In this document: piece after piece, positions 42,003 through 50,312 of the stretch
How the letters are laid out: each line of letters begins with the position of its first letter
Numbering within the stretch: the stretch's first letter is position 1
Assembly (NCBI RefSeq): GCF_900099765.1
Contig: NZ_FNDX01000011.1
Span: 112,381 to 176,380, forward strand
Reading direction: 5' to 3'
Source: Paenibacillus typhae
GTDB lineage: Bacteria > Bacillota > Bacilli > Paenibacillales > Paenibacillaceae
DNA length: 64,000 bases
Made by a program: the position numbers and the translations under genes
Notes under the pieces: generated by a model
What the model saw: only the letters and a program-made list of their open reading frames with translations
Told to the model about the DNA's origin: nothing
The model's database searches: none

Positions 42003-43061
42003 ATGAAGGGTGAACGACAGCAGGATCACAATCGCGATAATGGGGAGCGCCCGTTCAAGTATAGTGCTGCTGACCGGGCGCTAGGAGTGGAGATGAGCCA
42101 GGCTGCATCTGTAGCTTCCGCGGCCGCGGAGTTTATCACCGCAGAAAAGGGGGGCATAGGGGAGGAACCGTCCGGCCGTGCTTATCTGAGGAGGACCGGA
42201 GAGCGCCCTGTCTTCCTGGTATTGCGTGAGGGGCAAGGAGACCGGCCTTTGCTGCGGGATGAACCGGGCACCTTCCCGGCTGGTCCATGCCTGATCCGGA
42301 GTGAAGAATGGCTTCAAACGCCGGAGCTTGCCGGATTATATGAATCCTGGCTGTACAGCGAGGATGCGCTGCAGGCTGAGCGTACCCTGCAGCGCATATA
42401 TTACCGGCTGCGGGCTGCATCCGCTGCCCTGCTGGAATCGGCGGACAGCATCTGGGCCGCCGTCACACTGTTGCACACGCCGGAGCTGGCAGTCCGGCCC
42501 GGCAAGCTGAAGGAGCTGCAGGACGTGCAGCTCGAAGCCCTGTTCGCCGCCGTGGCGGCGAACCAGCGGCTGGGCAGCGACAGCCGCATCGATCTGCTGG
42601 CGCCGTACCCCGCCAGCAGTGCCGAATTCGCGGTGCAGCGCGAATTCATCGAGGACGTGGCCGAGCAGACCCTCGGCCACGCTTACGCGGCGGCGTGCAG
42701 CATCGGGGCGCGTATCGCCCCCGGTATGCCGCCCGCCGCCGCGGGGGAAATCGCGCGCATCGCCGATTTCCTGGTGCTGGACGGCGCGGCGGAGCCTGCC
42801 GCGCCGGAGGAGCCCGCCGCCGCGGACTTCGTCCTGGCGGCGGAAGCCGTGCTTGCCGCCGTGCGGCGCGTGAAGCCGGCGGCTGTGGTGCTCGCCGCCG
42901 GGGCGCCGGCGGCGGGAGCGCTTGCCGATCTGTACCGGATCGGCATGAGCGGGATCTTCTGCAGCGCCGGCCAGCGGACGGAGGCGCTGCTGCGGGCGGC
43001 CTGCCTGACCTGGATGGCCCGGCAGGATAACACCGGCACAGCCACCGAAGGATGGCTGTAA
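42003..43061 (+). CDS. Degenerate PPDK-like (PEP-utilising) TIM-barrel protein
   Basis: A 352-residue protein resembling the C-terminal barrel of pyruvate phosphate dikinase. The pattern follows that enzyme in order: LQDVQLEALFAAVAANQRLG, SSAEFAVQREFIEDVAEQT, then IGARIAPGMPPAAAGEIARI where PPDK has GTMIE..PRAAL..DEIA, and ADFLVLDGAA where PPDK has FFSFGTNDLTQ. Near the end, IGMSGIFCSAGQRTEALLRA keeps the Cys of GLDYVSCSP, but the GEH..GD motif is lost. The swivelling phospho-His and ATP-grasp domains are absent. A catalytically dead regulatory or scaffold protein, or a relic in decay, is likely. GC is very high from about 42480 to 43030. ATG 42003 has AAAGGTGG upstream; earlier in-frame ATGs lack a site. 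Confidence 0.65.
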   Translation: MKGERQQDHNRDNGERPFKYSAADRALGVEMSQAASVASAAAEFITAEKGGIGEEPSGRAYLRRTGERPVFLVLREGQGDRPLLRDEPGTFPAGPCLIRSEEWLQTPELAGLYESWLYSEDALQAERTLQRIYYRLRAASAALLESADSIWAAVTLLHTPELAVRPGKLKELQDVQLEALFAAVAANQRLGSDSRIDLLAPYPASSAEFAVQREFIEDVAEQTLGHAYAAACSIGARIAPGMPPAAAGEIARIADFLVLDGAAEPAAPEEPAAADFVLAAEAVLAAVRRVKPAAVVLAAGAPAAGALADLYRIGMSGIFCSAGQRTEALLRAACLTWMARQDNTGTATEGWL

Positions 43062-43114
43062 GCTTGCATATCTGAATTATGCCTGTTCCTGCCTGCATAC
43101 CGCCAGTGGGACTC

Positions 43115-43366
43115 CTGAACTCAGCCGGTAAAGCGCCAGAATACAGCTAGTGCAGCTCTCGAAATCTGCAGGTAGTACCACCTGTATACAGCTAATACAG
43201 CTCCTGAACTCAGCCGGTAAAGCGCCAGAATACAGCTAGTGCAGCTCTCGAAATCTGCCGGTAGTACCACCTGTATACAGCTAATACAGCTTCTGAACTC
43301 AGCCGGTATAGCGCCAGAATTCAGCTAATGCGGCTCCTGAAATCTGCAGGTAAACCGCTCTTATGG
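43115..43366. repeat. 89-bp tandem repeat, about 2.8 copies
   Basis: CTGAACTCAGCC recurs at 43115, 43204 and 43293, exactly 89 bp apart. Each unit is itself two diverged halves of 45 and 44 bp, both starting ATACAGCTA with TGCAGCTC or TACAGCTC, so the array is a higher-order duplication of a ~45-bp ancestor. The period is not a multiple of three and no frame is open, so it is non-coding. It lies just after the PPDK-like gene. Confidence 0.9.
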
Positions 43367-44190
43367 CAGCCCAAAGTTTCGTTGCGTTTTACCCTGAGCA
43401 CTATACTCAGATACAGGCACAACATAAGAAACGTCTGCTTTATTCAATAGGTGCACCCAATAAATTATCCGGCTGCCTGCTCTGAAGGGAAGGGCTTCAT
43501 CTTGATCTGCAGCTGCACTTTGTACAGCTGTTCATCTCATCCGGTTTAGCCCCAGCAAAGGGGAATAAGTGCACTTCAACAATTCATATACTTATCTTGG
43601 CGGTATCCTGCTCAAAAGCGGGGTGCCGCCTTTTTAAATTGCGAAGAATACAGCAAATGAGCGGAAGCCGCCGGGAAGCCGGAACAGGAGTGGAAGGAAT
43701 GCGACTATGTTGTATTTGTTATTACTTGGCAATCCATCAATAGGGCTCGCTAATCGAACTAAGTGGAAAAACACTATCTATTTCCGGGCTAATTACGATA
43801 AAGAAGCTATTAGGTGGAAAAACGCCACTTAATTCTAAGGTTTTTACTCCAAATGGAGCTTACGGTCAAAAATAAGTGTTGTTTTTCCACCTAATGACCT
43901 GAAATGCCGAGAAACACTGAAATTAGTTGGAGAAAACCCACTTAGATGCAGGGGAGCCCTCGTCCACTTAATTCTCAATAAAAAGTGTCATTAATTCCCT
44001 CTATAATTCCAGCTACAACCTCCTCTACAACTCCCGCTGCTTTCTCTGCTCTTTGCTTACATTCAGCTATTCACCAACCAGCAGGGTAAAATCCGGTCAT
44101 GAGAGAGCCTATATAAGGAAATATAGAGCCTCTGGTTATTAAAATCCGTATATCTGGCACATTCTTTCCGGCGTTCAGGGCAATCGCGGG
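43367..44190. other. Gene-poor spacer with dispersed palindromes
   Basis: No supportable gene is seen here. Four copies of the dispersed palindrome lie at about 43756-43775, 43808-43834, 43868-43896 and 43920-43945 in alternating orientation (core AAGTGGAAAAACGCCACTTA and its inverse). A short minus-strand frame at 44071-44316 has no ribosome site or recognisable protein. The rest is unremarkable AT-richer sequence. Confidence 0.7.
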
Positions 44191-44191
44191 G

Positions 44192-44317
44192 TTTACTTTA
44201 ACGCATAAAGTGGTATAGTAAGAGTACGAGTTGCACTGAGGAAATATATTTGCAATAGTACAACAATGATTATCATTCTCATTTACCATGCTGTCCCGGC
44301 TGAGCCGGGGCAGCATG
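44192..44317 (+). promoter_or_regulatory. Promoter, Fur box and leader hairpin of the metal ATPase gene
   Basis: Two candidate promoters are TTTACT-16-TATAGT (44192-44219) and TTGCAC-17-AATAGT (44231-44259). At 44262-44280 lies AACAATGATTATCATTCTC, matching the classical 19-bp Fur box at 16 positions; its core AATGAT-T-ATCATT is a perfect palindrome. It sits at the expected transcription start of the second promoter. A 14-bp stem with a 3-base loop follows at 44287-44317 (CATGCTGTCCCGGC with GCCGGGGCAGCATG), without a T-run, so it is a stable leader structure rather than a plain terminator. Confidence 0.75.
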
Positions 44318-44450
44318 TGTCATTTTAGGGGCTGTAATAATGGCTCTCATTCTCAGTAAGGCTGAACAGGCACTTAACCAGTTAGCAGCCGGCAACCTGC
44401 CGGCCACACCCCGGGGTTCATCCCCAATACATTCAGGAAGGTGATTAACT

Positions 44451-46415
44451 ATGCAAGCAACATCCAAACAACTCCCTAAATCAACAGCCCGACAGGGCAC
44501 CGGGCAGCAGCCCCGGGCGCCTAAGCCGCGGAGATTTGATCCGTTAGCTATGCTCAGTAATCCGGAAATGCAGGCTGCGTTAGGCAGCGGCCTGCTGATG
44601 CTTATAGCCTGGGCAGCCAGCGGCTGGTCAGAAGTACTATCCGTAATACTCTATGTAATTTCATATACAGTAGGCGGCTGGATCAAAGCCAAGGAAGGTG
44701 TAGAGACACTGGTCAAAGAGCGTGACCTCGACGTCAATCTGCTGATGATTGCCGCTGCACTGGGGGCGGCAGCGATTGGCTACTGGAATGAGGGTGCGAT
44801 GCTGATCTTTATTTTTGCCATGAGCGGAGCGCTGGAGAGCTATACAATGGAACGCAGTAAAAAGGATATTTCCGCGCTGATGGCGCTGAAGCCGGCAACG
44901 GCGATCCGCATTGAGCAGGGAGCGATGAGCGAAGTGCCGATTGACCAGCTGGCGGTAGGCGATCTGCTGCTGATCCGTCCGGGTGAGCTGATTCCGGCGG
45001 ACGGCAAGGTATGCCGCGGGGAATCGTCCGTTAATCAGGCCTCCATCACCGGGGAATCGCTGCCGGTTGAGAAGGCTGAAGGCAGCGAAGTGTTTGCAGG
45101 CACGGTCAACGGGGAAGGTCCGTTGTATATCGAGGTTACCACTTCTGCTGAGAACACGCTTTTTGCCAAGATCATCCGAATGGTTGAAGAAGCAGAGACG
45201 GAAGTGCCGGATTCCCAGCGCTTCATTAAACGCCTGGAGTCTGTTTATGCCCGGGTTGTTGTTATCGCCACTGCCGCGCTGATTGTCCTGCCGCCGTTTG
45301 TGCTGGACTGGAGCTGGAGCAATACCTTCTATAAAGCGATGGTGTTCCTGGTGGTTGCATCTCCGTGCGCCCTCGTTTCATCGATCATGCCCGCCATGCT
45401 GTCGGCCATCTCCAAAAGCGCACGCAAAGGCATTTTGTTCAAAGGCGGCGTCCATCTGGAGAATATGGCAAAGGTGAAGGTGGTTGCTTTTGATAAGACG
45501 GGGACGTTGACTGAAGGGGTGCCGCAGGTCACCGATCTGATTGCCGGAGAAGGCTACAGCCGTGAAGAGCTGCTGGCCGTCAGTGCTTCCATTGAAAAGC
45601 TGTCCAGTCATCCGCTGGCAGAAGCCGTTGTCCGGCTGGCCGAGGAGGAGCAGGTGGAGCTGTACAGCACGGAGGAGAACAAGTCCGTAACCGGCTGGGG
45701 AATCGAAGGGCGCATTGACGGCAGGCTGTGGAGAATCGGCAGATCGGATATGCTCGATGAGCAGACACCGGCGGAGGCTGCCGGTCATGCACAGTGGACA
45801 GCGGTCCGGGAGCAGCTGGAGAGTGAAGGCAAGACCGTTTCGCTGATCCTGGAGGAGGAACGGATCGCCGGGATGATCGCTCTGCAGGATACGGTGCGTC
45901 CGCAGGCGGCAGCCGCCGTGCAGAAATTGCAGAGGCTGGGAGTCAAAGTGGCGATGCTGACAGGAGACCGGAAGGCTGCGGCAGGTGTAATGGCCGGCAA
46001 GACTGGAGTGGATCTGGTATTTGCCGATCTTTTGCCGGAGGATAAGGTTACCCGGATCAAGGAGCTGCGCGGGCAGTACGGACAGGTCGTGATGGTCGGC
46101 GACGGCGTTAATGATGCTCCTGCACTCGCAACGGCTACAGTAGGCATCGGTATGGGGATGAAAGGCAGCGGAGCTGCCCTGGAAATTGCCGATGTTGTAT
46201 TGATGAATGACAATATCGAAGAGATTGCTTCGACGATTGAGCTGGCCCGCCGGACGCAGCGGATTGTGAAGCAGAATATGATTTTTGCGGTGACAGTGAT
46301 TGCTACGCTGATGCTGAGTAACTTTTTGCAGGGGATTGCTCTTCCATTCGGCGTAGTGGGCCATGAAGGGAGTACCATCCTGGTCATACTGAACGGGCTG
46401 AGGCTGTTAAGATAA
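44451..46415 (+). CDS. P1B-4-type metal-exporting ATPase, PfeT/CoaT-like
   Basis: A 654-residue heavy-metal P-type ATPase of the inner membrane. It has the transport-site motif SPC in VVASPCALVSSIMPAMLSAI, the phosphorylated Asp in FDKTGTLTEG, the TGES loop in SITGESLPVEK, and GDGVNDAPALA. There is no N-terminal metal-binding domain, and the last helix carries HEGS (VVGHEGSTILVILNGLRLL), which together with SPC marks the P1B-4 subgroup that exports Fe2+ or Co2+ (PfeT in Bacillus). The Fur box upstream points to iron. AGGAAGGTG precedes ATG 44451. A monocistronic unit. Zn/Cd export is the main alternative. Confidence 0.88.
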   Translation: MQATSKQLPKSTARQGTGQQPRAPKPRRFDPLAMLSNPEMQAALGSGLLMLIAWAASGWSEVLSVILYVISYTVGGWIKAKEGVETLVKERDLDVNLLMIAAALGAAAIGYWNEGAMLIFIFAMSGALESYTMERSKKDISALMALKPATAIRIEQGAMSEVPIDQLAVGDLLLIRPGELIPADGKVCRGESSVNQASITGESLPVEKAEGSEVFAGTVNGEGPLYIEVTTSAENTLFAKIIRMVEEAETEVPDSQRFIKRLESVYARVVVIATAALIVLPPFVLDWSWSNTFYKAMVFLVVASPCALVSSIMPAMLSAISKSARKGILFKGGVHLENMAKVKVVAFDKTGTLTEGVPQVTDLIAGEGYSREELLAVSASIEKLSSHPLAEAVVRLAEEEQVELYSTEENKSVTGWGIEGRIDGRLWRIGRSDMLDEQTPAEAAGHAQWTAVREQLESEGKTVSLILEEERIAGMIALQDTVRPQAAAAVQKLQRLGVKVAMLTGDRKAAAGVMAGKTGVDLVFADLLPEDKVTRIKELRGQYGQVVMVGDGVNDAPALATATVGIGMGMKGSGAALEIADVVLMNDNIEEIASTIELARRTQRIVKQNMIFAVTVIATLMLSNFLQGIALPFGVVGHEGSTILVILNGLRLLR

Positions 46416-46579
46416 TGAGGCTGTAAACAGCGATTATAAATCAGGAAACCGGCTGATCTGAAACATAACATTCATTAGTTCATTCTATTTAATCTTGGCA
46501 ACGATTCTGCTTCTGAAAAATAAATTGTTTAAAATTGAATTGTTCACAAAAAAAGGTCCGTTCGTACGTGTCTGGCATA

Positions 46580-46608
46580 TTGACATATTCCCTTGAGATG
46601 ATCATAAT
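46580..46608 (+). promoter_or_regulatory. Promoter of trxB
   Basis: TTGACA at 46580-46585, 17 bp, CATAAT at 46603-46608, 79 bp before the start codon. Close to consensus for a housekeeping sigma factor. Confidence 0.8.
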
Positions 46609-46686
46609 AAATACTACATTATAATTATTTTAATTAAGGAATCGCAGATCCGGCGCTCAGCCGTCCATCTCAAGGAGGATATTCTT

Positions 46687-47628
46687 ATGTACAAATCCAT
46701 TATTGTTGGTACCGGACCGGCCGGACTGACTGCAGCTATTTATCTGGCCCGTGCCAACCTGAACCCGCTGGTTATTGAAGGCCCGCAGCCGGGTGGACAG
46801 CTTACCACTACAACTGAAATTGAGAATTTTCCGGGATTCCCTGAAGGGATTATGGGACCGGAACTTATGGATAATATGCGTCAGCAGGCTGAGCGCTTCG
46901 GTGCGAAGTTTATTACCGGCTGGGTGAACAGCGTGGAGCTGGGTGACCGCCCGTTCAAGCTGCATGTGGAAGGTATGGGTGAACTGGTAACAGATACCCT
47001 GATCATCTCCACCGGCGCAACAGCCAAGTACCTCGGCATTCCGGGTGAGCAGGACAATATCGGCCGCGGCGTCAGCACATGCGCTACCTGTGACGGATTC
47101 TTTTTCCGCGGTAAAGAGATTGTCGTTGTCGGCGGCGGAGATTCCGCGCTTGAGGAAGCAGGCTTCCTGACCCGTTTTGCATCCAAGGTTACCCTGGTAC
47201 ACCGCCGTGAAGAGCTGCGCGGCTCCAAGATTATGCAGGAGCGTGTACGCGACAACAACAAAGTAACCTGGGGCCTCAACCGCACTCCGCTGGAGGTAGT
47301 AGCCGGCGATAAAGGCGTAACCGGACTTAAGGTGCTGAATAATATAACCGGTCAAGAAGAACTGATTGAAGCAAGCGGTGTATTCGTAGCCATCGGGCAT
47401 CATCCGAACACGTCTTTCCTGGGCGGACAGATCACCACCGATGCTAACGGCTATATCGTAACCAATCCGGGTACTTCCGAGACAAACATTCCAGGCGTCT
47501 TTGCTTGCGGCGACGTGCAGGATACCCGTTACAGACAGGCAATTACTGCAGCAGGCAGCGGATGTATGGCAGCAATGGATGCCGAGAAATATATCGAGAG
47601 CCTGGAGCACAGCGCTGTTATTCTATAA
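46687..47628 (+). CDS. trxB: Thioredoxin reductase
   Basis: A 313-residue FAD enzyme that passes NADPH electrons to thioredoxin. It has the FAD loop IIVGTGPAGLTAAIYLARAN, the redox-active pair in STCATCDGFFFRGKEI, the NADPH-binding loop VVGGGDSALEEAGFLTRF and the C-terminal FAD segment GVFACGDVQDTRYRQAITAA. AAGGAGGATATTCTT precedes ATG 46687, and a strong promoter lies upstream. The glutaredoxin-like gene 25 bp downstream probably shares the transcript, so the enzyme may reduce both thioredoxin and that small protein, and indirectly the peroxidase at 29257. Confidence 0.95.
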   Translation: MYKSIIVGTGPAGLTAAIYLARANLNPLVIEGPQPGGQLTTTTEIENFPGFPEGIMGPELMDNMRQQAERFGAKFITGWVNSVELGDRPFKLHVEGMGELVTDTLIISTGATAKYLGIPGEQDNIGRGVSTCATCDGFFFRGKEIVVVGGGDSALEEAGFLTRFASKVTLVHRREELRGSKIMQERVRDNNKVTWGLNRTPLEVVAGDKGVTGLKVLNNITGQEELIEASGVFVAIGHHPNTSFLGGQITTDANGYIVTNPGTSETNIPGVFACGDVQDTRYRQAITAAGSGCMAAMDAEKYIESLEHSAVIL

Positions 47629-47653
47629 TATTTCTTTTAGGAGGGAACAACCG

Positions 47654-47887
47654 ATGGAAAATGTAATTGTGTACACATCCACCAATTGTCCGCACTGCCG
47701 TCAGGTCAAAAGCTTCCTTAGTGAAAAAGGCGTACCCTACGAGGAGCGCAACATCGAGCAGAACGATGATTTTGCCCAGCAGGTATGGGATATGGGAATG
47801 AGAGCAGTGCCTGTAACGGTGATCGGCGATTTCAAAATCGTGGGCATGAACAAGACCCAATTCGCCAAAGCGCTGGCAACAGTGTAA
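47654..47887 (+). CDS. Glutaredoxin / NrdH-like redoxin
   Basis: A 77-residue thioredoxin-fold protein with the active site CPHC (VYTSTNCPHCRQVKSFLSEK), the cis-Pro segment MRAVPVTVIGDFKIVGMNK, and no signal peptide. The CPHC motif is glutaredoxin-like, but bacilli of this type usually lack glutathione, so reduction by thioredoxin reductase (NrdH-style) or a bacillithiol link is plausible. AGGAGG lies about 9 bases before ATG 47654; the longer frame from 47501 is inside trxB. It follows trxB by 25 bp and is closed by a terminator, so the two genes form one redox operon. Confidence 0.9.
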   Translation: MENVIVYTSTNCPHCRQVKSFLSEKGVPYEERNIEQNDDFAQQVWDMGMRAVPVTVIGDFKIVGMNKTQFAKALATV

Positions 47888-47909
47888 TTACCGGTTATCC
47901 GTATAAAAA

Positions 47910-47945
47910 ATAGACCGGCCGCTTCCATAAAGGGGGCGGTCTTTG
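47910..47945 (+). terminator. Intrinsic terminator of the trxB operon
   Basis: AGACCGGCCGC and GGGGGCGGTCT pair as a hairpin followed by a short T-run. Confidence 0.85.
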
Positions 47946-47983
47946 CTGTCGTTAGTTTTGCTGCAGAAGGGGGGCAGTTTGTC

Positions 47984-48424
47984 TTGTTGATATGCTTAAG
48001 GGATTATTGGAACCAGGACGCGGTGATGGAGCTGCTTGCCCTGTGTATGGCTGATGGGAAAGAGGCTGCAGAGCAGGAGATGAACCGGTATTTTACCGGG
48101 GATTCCGGGGAGCTGTTCGGATGTTTTGTAAACGGTGAGCTTAGCGGTATTACCGGACTGCGGCGCGAAAGTGAGCATGCGGTGGAAATCAGGCATATTG
48201 CCGTAAAGCCGGAATGGCGGGGGAAAGGGATCGGCCGGGCGATGATTGAGGAGATCGGCCGAGCGGCCGGGGTGGAGACAATTAAAGCCGAAACCGATCA
48301 TGAAGCTGCCGGATTCTACAGAAGCGCAGGTTTTGCCGTTACCAGCCTGGGTGAAAAATACCCCGGAGTGGAGCGCTTTGCCTGCGTATTGTCCGTAAAT
48401 GCGCTGGCGCAGAGCAGAATGTGA
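47984..48424 (+). CDS. GNAT N-acetyltransferase
   Basis: A 146-residue acetyltransferase. The acetyl-CoA-binding motif is HIAVKPEWRGKGIGRAMIEE, with AETDHEAAGFYRSAGFAVTS toward the C-terminus. The start is TTG 47984, with GGGGGGC about 9 bases before it; the nearby ATG at 47992 is out of frame. The N-terminal strand (LLICLRDYWNQDAVMELLAL) is in place, so the gene appears complete. The substrate is unknown; the family acetylates amines on small molecules or proteins. Terminators lie on both sides, so it is transcribed alone. Confidence 0.85.
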   Translation: MLICLRDYWNQDAVMELLALCMADGKEAAEQEMNRYFTGDSGELFGCFVNGELSGITGLRRESEHAVEIRHIAVKPEWRGKGIGRAMIEEIGRAAGVETIKAETDHEAAGFYRSAGFAVTSLGEKYPGVERFACVLSVNALAQSRM

Positions 48425-48447
48425 CCGTTCATATTTTTGTCAAAAAA

Positions 48448-48492
48448 AAAGGCCATGCCGCCCCTTCCGGGGCAGTATGGCCTTTTTTTCGT
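48448..48492. terminator. Bidirectional intrinsic terminator
   Basis: AAAGGCCATGCCGCCCC and GGGGCAGTATGGCCTTT form a long stem with TTCC in the loop, flanked by an A-tract and a T-tract, between convergent genes. Confidence 0.92.
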
Positions 48493-48526
48493 GAGACCCG
48501 CATGAAGATTCATCCGGTAATATACG

Positions 48527-48733
48527 TTAAGTAAACATGTGGGTGATAGACATGACAACCTGAAAAACGCCATAGACAGCGGCACCGCTGATAATCAGCA
48601 TAATGCCTGACTTTTTCTTCGATTGAAACAGGCGCAGTACACCGAGGCTGACCAAAGGAGCGATAATGAGTAAAAGCAGCAGCACAGTGATGAACATCTG
48701 CGCCGAAATGTCAGATGTATCAACATAGGTCAT
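48527..48733 (-). CDS. Small two-helix membrane protein
   Basis: A 68-residue protein with two hydrophobic segments, about residues 12-34 (QMFITVLLLLLIIAPLVSLG) and 43-64 (GIMLIISGAAVYGVFQVVMS), joined by a basic loop (RLFQSKKKS). By the positive-inside rule the loop faces the cytoplasm and both ends face outward. GGAGAG lies 8 bases before ATG 48733. No family is recognised. It lies downstream of the xylR gene on the same strand, with 131 bp between, so co-transcription is possible but not evident. No signal peptide cleavage site is apparent. Confidence 0.65.
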   Translation of the reverse strand: MTYVDTSDISAQMFITVLLLLLIIAPLVSLGVLRLFQSKKKSGIMLIISGAAVYGVFQVVMSITHMFT

Positions 48734-48863
48734 AAACTCACTCTCCGTTCAGGAAAAAACCAGTGTGACATATATCACACTTATATGAGTTTAATTATAA
48801 AACATTCCTGCTGTTTTTGCTGCATCCAAGCTGCCCTAATTGCGGCGATTTTACGTCATTTAT

Positions 48864-50021
48864 TTATAGAGTTACCCGGATATTGCCGAGAAAATGCATG
48901 ACGGCCGAGAATCCGGCGCCGATCACAGTTCCGCGGCTTCCCAGGCGGGAGAAGGTAATCTCCAGCTGCTGCTTGTGATAGGGGAGCGTGCGCTCGGCTA
49001 CGACCCGGCGCAGCGGCCCGCCCAGCCAGGGCTCAGCCTCCGATAACGCTCCGCCGATAACAATCAGCTCCGGATTGAAGCTGTTGATCAGATTGGTTAC
49101 GCCGATCCCAAGATATTCCCCGATCGAGGCGAAGTGCTGCAGAACATCCGGCTGCCCGGATATGGCGTGACGGACAAGCTCGCCCGTTGTGCGTGCAGGC
49201 AGGGAGAGGCCCGGATTGTCATACGTTTTCTCCGAGGCGTACAGCTCCCAGCATCCGCGGCTGCCGCAGCTGCAGGGCTTGCCCTGTGCTTCAATCGTCA
49301 TGTGGCCGGTCTCTCCGGCATAGCCGCGCGCGCCCTTGTACAGCTCTCCGCCGATAATAATCCCCGAGCCGATCCCTGATCCGGCACTGATGTACAGAAG
49401 GTGCCGCACATCGCGCGCCGCACCGAAATTCAGCTCGCCCTGCGCACCGGCATTCGCTTCATTGTCAATGGTAACAGGCACCTCGAAGCTGCTCTCCAGT
49501 ATGCCCCGCAGATCGACCATTTCCCAGCCAAGGTTGGGGGCGAACAGCACGATTCCGTCATCCACCATGCCCGGAACACCTACGCCGATCCCTACAATGC
49601 CATAGGGGGAAGGTGGAGCCTGGGCGATTAGTCCGCTGATAATGCTCTTCATCTGCTCCAGCACATAAGGGAAATCATGTGCAGCCAGCGGGCAGTCCAC
49701 TTCTTGCAGAACCCCTCCATCCAGATCGCATAGCACGGCTGTCAGTTGCTTCACCCGCAGCTCAATGCCGATGACGCTGCCTGCCGTGGCATTAAAATGC
49801 AGGATCAGCGGCTTGCGTCCGCCGCTGGACTCCCCGGGCCCGGCCTCGGTAACCAGCTCCTGGGCACACAGCTCGGCAACCAGATTGGAGACGGTGGCTT
49901 TATTAAGGCCGGTCATCTCGGATACCCTGGCCCGCGAGACGGGGGCGTGCATGCGGATTGTATGCAGAATAAGCGATTTATTGATCTTTTTGACCAGTGC
50001 CTGGTCGGCAGTAACCTTCAC
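48864..50021 (-). CDS. xylR: ROK-family xylose repressor
   Basis: A 385-residue regulator divergent from xylA. An N-terminal winged helix-turn-helix (LILHTIRMHAPVSRARVSEM, then LNKATVSNLVAELC) is followed by a ROK sugar-kinase-like domain (VIGIELRVKQLTAVLCDLDG, NEANAGAQGELNFG, YAGETGHMTIEAQGKPCSCG) whose CXCGXXGCXE zinc motif is intact (CSCGSRGCWE). The start GTG 50021 follows AAGGAAG; ATG 50060 is possible but lacks a site. Such proteins repress xyl genes and release DNA when xylose binds. The inverted repeat before xylA is its probable operator. Confidence 0.92.
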   Translation of the reverse strand: MKVTADQALVKKINKSLILHTIRMHAPVSRARVSEMTGLNKATVSNLVAELCAQELVTEAGPGESSGGRKPLILHFNATAGSVIGIELRVKQLTAVLCDLDGGVLQEVDCPLAAHDFPYVLEQMKSIISGLIAQAPPSPYGIVGIGVGVPGMVDDGIVLFAPNLGWEMVDLRGILESSFEVPVTIDNEANAGAQGELNFGAARDVRHLLYISAGSGIGSGIIIGGELYKGARGYAGETGHMTIEAQGKPCSCGSRGCWELYASEKTYDNPGLSLPARTTGELVRHAISGQPDVLQHFASIGEYLGIGVTNLINSFNPELIVIGGALSEAEPWLGGPLRRVVAERTLPYHKQQLEITFSRLGSRGTVIGAGFSAVMHFLGNIRVTL

Positions 50022-50219
50022 GCAGTACACTTCCTTTTTTGACAACGTTCTCATTAACATATGACCTTTAGTCTAGTGCGATGTCTGCTAAAAAGCAACA
50101 GGCTTTGGAGTGACAGCCCGGAAAAAAGGCTGCAGATAAGTAATGCAGGCTTACGCATACGTGCAGCCGCAGGCGGGTACTTTAGGGTCAGGCTCCGCCG
50201 TGAAAAAAAAGTTTTTAAA

Positions 50220-50282
50220 ACTTTGTTTAACCAATATACAAAGTCGGAGAGATGTGTTAAGATGATGCTGTAAACGCTTGCG
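50220..50282 (+). promoter_or_regulatory. xylA promoter with XylR operator and cre site
   Basis: ACTTTGT (50220-50226) and ACAAAGT (50238-50244) form a perfect 7-bp inverted repeat with an 11-bp centre, like a xyl operator. It overlaps a candidate -35 (TATACA, 50235-50240); the -10 is TAAGAT (50258-50263) after 17 bp. At 50269-50282, TGTAAACGCTTGCG matches the CcpA cre consensus at 12 of 14 positions, downstream of the start site. Together these predict repression by XylR and by glucose. Confidence 0.75.
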
Positions 50283-50312
50283 GGCGAAGCAGAATAGAGG
50301 AGGATTTTACTA

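Noticed and set aside
44071..44316. 81-codon minus-strand ORF before the metal ATPase gene
   Set aside because: It overlaps the promoter, Fur box and hairpin of the ATPase gene, has no ribosome site and resembles no protein.
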